Source: Dehalococcoidia bacterium
GTDB taxonomy: Bacteria > Chloroflexota > Dehalococcoidia > UBA2979
Reading direction: 5' to 3'
Assembly (NCBI GenBank): GCA_023228765.1
Contig: JALOAM010000037.1
Coordinates: 1-21,497 of the forward strand
DNA length: 21,497 nt
In this document: one piece after another, positions 19,279 through 21,497 of the stretch
Layout: every line of letters starts with the position of its first letter
How positions within the stretch are numbered: the first letter of the stretch is position 1
The notes under the pieces: model-generated
The model's database searches: none
Told to the model about the DNA's origin: nothing
Seen by the model: the letters and a program-made list of their open reading frames with translations, nothing else
Position numbers and translations under genes: made by a program

Positions 19279-20160
19279 TTAGCCCTGCTCTGCGGTATCT
19301 CCCCGGGCCGTCGCGAGGCTACGCATGAAGTCGCGCACGCCGCGCCAAATGCGCGCCGCCTCTTGCGAGTCGTACCGCGCACGAGAGTGGGCAACGTGGT
19401 CGCGCCACGCTTCCTTGAAGAGCCGGAACTCAATTGCCACGTCGGAGTACCGCTGCAGGCGGTGCAGCTTTTCGGGGCTCTTGGGTAGCGCCTTCATCTT
19501 TTCGATGGTCGCAGTGATCTGATCAATTACGACGTGCCATTGCTCGTACTCGATGCGCTCCCCCATCGGCACGTCGACCTCGCGCGCTAACTGGTGAAGC
19601 CCCTTCTCGAGCACGCGCATGAGGTGGAACACACAGGCGGTCGATTCGCCTAGTGCCAGGCAACGCCCAGCAGCGGCAATGTCGAACAAGGCCTCGGGGA
19701 ACGCTTCCTCGACTTCTACCCCGAACAGCGGGAAGTGCTGTTCGTAGAAGTGTCTCTGGTAGTCGGGGATTACGAGGAACCATGACCCGCTCATCTCGGC
19801 CAGGATGTTCTCGTGCAGTTCGCGCAGCAGAAGTGAGACGGACTTACGGTCGGCGCCCATGTTCAAGAGGTTGTGGATTCGCTCGATCTGCAGGGGGATC
19901 GCGCGCGAGTGCGGCAGTTCCTTGACTGCCTTCTCAATGTCCGCGACGACCTTCTCGATCTCAGAGTCCTCAACGGAGTCCCACTCGTCGAGAGCAATAA
20001 ACGCCGTCATCCGAGACAGAGCGCTCATCGATGCTGCGAAGGCGGCGGCATGGAATCGGAGCATGTCGATAAGCTCCAAAGGCGACACGGTTCCGAGATC
20101 CACGAAACCTCGTTCCGACTGGTCATTCTTCTCACTCTGAACGAACGGGTTCAAGTGCAT
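19279..20160 (-). CDS. Uncharacterised protein with a HEPN-like R-x4-H motif
   Basis: A 293-residue, mostly helical protein that I cannot assign to a named family. No signal peptide or membrane segment is seen. Two blocks stand out: ACVFHLMRVLEKGLHQLA (about 175-192), a helix like the first HEPN helix, and WRDHVAHSRARYDSQEA (about 252-268), where Arg253-x4-His258 fits the R-x4-6-H catalytic pattern of HEPN ribonucleases and is followed by a helix ending VRDFMRSLA. HEPN proteins serve in toxin-antitoxin and phage-defence systems. Codon use is visibly more AT-rich than in its neighbours (for example many AA/TT-ending codons), which suggests transfer. The ATG at 20160 is favoured by a GGGGAA stretch upstream. 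No partner antitoxin is seen; it sits alone between convergent DedA and ftsH. Confidence 0.75.
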   Translation of the reverse strand: MHLNPFVQSEKNDQSERGFVDLGTVSPLELIDMLRFHAAAFAASMSALSRMTAFIALDEWDSVEDSEIEKVVADIEKAVKELPHSRAIPLQIERIHNLLNMGADRKSVSLLLRELHENILAEMSGSWFLVIPDYQRHFYEQHFPLFGVEVEEAFPEALFDIAAAGRCLALGESTACVFHLMRVLEKGLHQLAREVDVPMGERIEYEQWHVVIDQITATIEKMKALPKSPEKLHRLQRYSDVAIEFRLFKEAWRDHVAHSRARYDSQEAARIWRGVRDFMRSLATARGDTAEQG

Positions 20161-20170
20161 CACTTCCCCA

Positions 20171-20199
20171 GGGGACGGGGACGGGGACGGGACGGGGAC
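20171..20199 (+). repeat. GGGGAC tandem repeat, strong G-quadruplex motif
   Basis: Five units, GGGGAC three times, then GGGAC and GGGGAC, give five runs of three to four G separated by AC on the plus strand. Four runs with two-base loops meet the usual G-quadruplex rule with margin. It lies 11 bases upstream of the HEPN-like gene and 76 bases beyond the end of ftsH. Minus-strand transcripts would be C-rich here. Confidence 0.85.
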
Positions 20200-20221
20200 C
20201 GGCCACGCAGATCGAAGAAGA

Positions 20222-20249
20222 GACGGACCCCGCTCACGCGGGGCCCGTC
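20222..20249 (-). terminator. Intrinsic terminator of ftsH
   Basis: On the minus strand GACGG-G-CCCCGC, loop GTGA, GCGGGG-T-CCGTC form a 12-bp stem. The single non-Watson-Crick position is a G-U wobble only on the minus-strand RNA (A-C on the other strand), which supports minus-strand use. It is followed by the pyrimidine-rich TCTCTTCTTC and lies 25 bases after the ftsH stop. Confidence 0.75.
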
Positions 20250-20274
20250 CGTATCCGTACCTACTGCCCGAGGG

Positions 20275-21497
20275 TTACTCGCTGCTGGAGCCGCCCTGTC
20301 CCCAGGCCAGGCCGGGGCGACCCTGGGGGGCCTCCTCGTCCTCTTCGGAGCCGGCCTCGGGAGCCTTGGGCTCCGCGGAGACGGCGGCCGGGGCCTGCGA
20401 GGGGATCTCGCCCGGCTTCGGGCGGCCCTCGGCGGGGCCGAGGAGCTCGAGGAGGTCATCGCCCTCCACGGTCTCGACCTCGATCAGGCGGGCGGCGAGG
20501 GCGTCCAGGCGGTCGCGGTGCTCGCTGAGGACGGTGCGACAGCGCGCGTGGGCCTCGTCGATGATCCGCCGGACCTCGTCGTCGATCTCCTCGGCGGTGC
20601 GCTCTGAGTAGTCACGCTCCTCCGAGATGTCGCGGCCGAGGAAGACCATGGACTGGCGGCGGCCGAACGTCCGCGGGCCCAGACGGGAGGACATGCCCCA
20701 CTGGGTGACCATGTTGCGGGCGATCGACGTCACCTTGCCGATGTCGTCGTGGGCGCCGGTGGTCATCTCGCCGAACACCATCTCCTCCGAGACGTGCCCG
20801 CCGAGCGCCATCGTCATCATCGCCTCGTAGTACGAGCGGTCCTGAAGGCGCCGGTCGTCCGAGGGCAGGGAGCGGGTGAAGCCGCCGGCCATGCCACGCG
20901 CAACGATCGTGACCTTGTAGGGGATGTCCGCGCGAGGCGAGAAGTACCCGGCCACGGTGTGGCCCGCCTCGTGGTAGGCGATGATCTTCTTCTCCACCTC
21001 GGTGATGACGCGGGACTTCCGCTCGGGGCCGGCGATCACGCGGTCGACGGCCTCGTTCATCTCGTCCATGGAGATGCGCTTCTTGCCGCGACGCGCCGCG
21101 AGGATGGCCGACTCGTTCACGAGATTCGCGAGGTCCGCGCCGGAGAACCCGGGCGTCTGCTTCGCGATGGTCTCGAGCGAAACGGAGGAGTCCAGCGGCT
21201 TGCCCTTCACGTGGACGTCCAGGACCGCACGGCGACCCTTCACGTCCGGGAGGTCCAGGGTCACCTGCCGGTCGAACCGGCCCGGGCGCAGCAGCGCCGG
21301 GTCCAGGACGTCCGGGCGGTTGGTGGAGGCGAGGACGATCACGTTCGCGTTGGAGTCGAACCCGTCCATCTCCACCAGGATCTGGTTCAGGGTCTGCTCG
21401 CGCTCGTCGTGCGAGCCGCCGAGGCCCGCGCCACGCTGGCGGCCGACGGCGTCGATCTCGTCGATGAAGACGATCGCCGGGGCGTTGCGCTTGGCGT
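20275..21497 (-). CDS. ftsH: ATP-dependent zinc metalloprotease FtsH, C-terminal part
   Basis: The last 406 codons of FtsH, a hexameric membrane AAA+ protease that degrades damaged membrane proteins and regulatory proteins. Visible from the window edge: Walker B IVFIDEID, then the second region of homology STNRPDVLDPALLRPGRFDR (arginine fingers), the C-terminal AAA lid, and the M41 peptidase domain with the zinc motif HEAGH. MTTGAHDDIGK supplies the third zinc ligand region, and WGMSSRLG is typical. The Walker A motif and the N-terminal membrane segments lie beyond the right edge. The C-terminal tail of about 50 residues is rich in Pro, Ala, Glu and Gly. A terminator follows, so it is the last gene of its transcript. 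Confidence 0.97.
   Translation of the reverse strand, partial: AKRNAPAIVFIDEIDAVGRQRGAGLGGSHDEREQTLNQILVEMDGFDSNANVIVLASTNRPDVLDPALLRPGRFDRQVTLDLPDVKGRRAVLDVHVKGKPLDSSVSLETIAKQTPGFSGADLANLVNESAILAARRGKKRISMDEMNEAVDRVIAGPERKSRVITEVEKKIIAYHEAGHTVAGYFSPRADIPYKVTIVARGMAGGFTRSLPSDDRRLQDRSYYEAMMTMALGGHVSEEMVFGEMTTGAHDDIGKVTSIARNMVTQWGMSSRLGPRTFGRRQSMVFLGRDISEERDYSERTAEEIDDEVRRIIDEAHARCRTVLSEHRDRLDALAARLIEVETVEGDDLLELLGPAEGRPKPGEIPSQAPAAVSAEPKAPEAGSEEDEEAPQGRPGLAWGQGGSSSE

Noticed and set aside
20171..20199. GGGGAC repeats as a CRISPR array
   Set aside because: Units are six bases long with no spacers and no cas genes nearby.

Overview
The window is a gene-dense stretch of a high-GC bacterial chromosome. 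The gene set (MreB/C/D, PBP2 and RodA; NAD-dependent LigA; zinc-type L31; a YqhQ/DUF1385 protein close to rpmE; separate CofC and CofD F420 genes with a free-standing FbiB-C-like nitroreductase; an ordinary HisA rather than the actinobacterial PriA type) fits Chloroflexota best, perhaps Dehalococcoidia-like. A deep-branching actinomycete such as Thermoleophilia is the main alternative. This is inference from gene content, not a phylogeny. No rRNA, tRNA, CRISPR array or transposase is visible.

Layout, left to right. (1) 1-4785, minus strand: the cell-elongation operon mreB-mreC-mreD-mrdA(PBP2)-rodA. The last four genes are chained by three GTGA stop/start overlaps; rodA runs off the left edge. 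A TTGCCG-N18-TATACT promoter precedes mreB. (2) 4895-6542, minus: a TVP38/TMEM64 membrane protein and a VIT1/CCC1 Fe/Mn transporter, with a TACCCC-N4-GGGGTA (CsoR-family-like) palindrome between them. (3) 6620-8776, minus: ligA, with a terminator-like hairpin. (4) 8982-12403, plus: hisH-hisA-hisF-hisI followed by a HAD phosphatase that could supply the histidinol-phosphatase step. (5) 12466-14730, minus: cofD-cofC-nitroreductase, a coenzyme F420 module. (6) 14785-15721, minus: a DUF4395 membrane protein with a CTGC motif and a membrane-anchored CVVC thioredoxin, behind a perfect TATAAT box and a site very like an IscR (Rrf2 family) operator. (7) 15787-17269: a YqhQ/DUF1385 protein and a divergent DinB-type metalloenzyme. 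(8) 17341-18249, minus: rplU-rpmA-rpmE with a good promoter and structured leaders. (9) 18538-19236, plus: a DedA protein. (10) 19279-20160, minus: an apparently foreign gene carrying a HEPN-like R-x4-H motif, preceded by a G-quadruplex-type tandem repeat. (11) 20275-21497, minus: the 3' two thirds of ftsH.

Most of the window is core housekeeping. The parts that deserve a second look are the redox pair with its IscR-like operator, the metal-linked VIT1/TVP38 region, the F420 module, the divergent HisI and HAD gene in the his operon, the HEPN-like gene with its G-rich repeat, and the structured RNA elements around rplU. Many genes lack a clear Shine-Dalgarno sequence, and several have a -10 box placed so that the transcript would begin at or next to the start codon, so leaderless mRNAs look common here. 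All promoter, operator and hairpin calls were made by eye.
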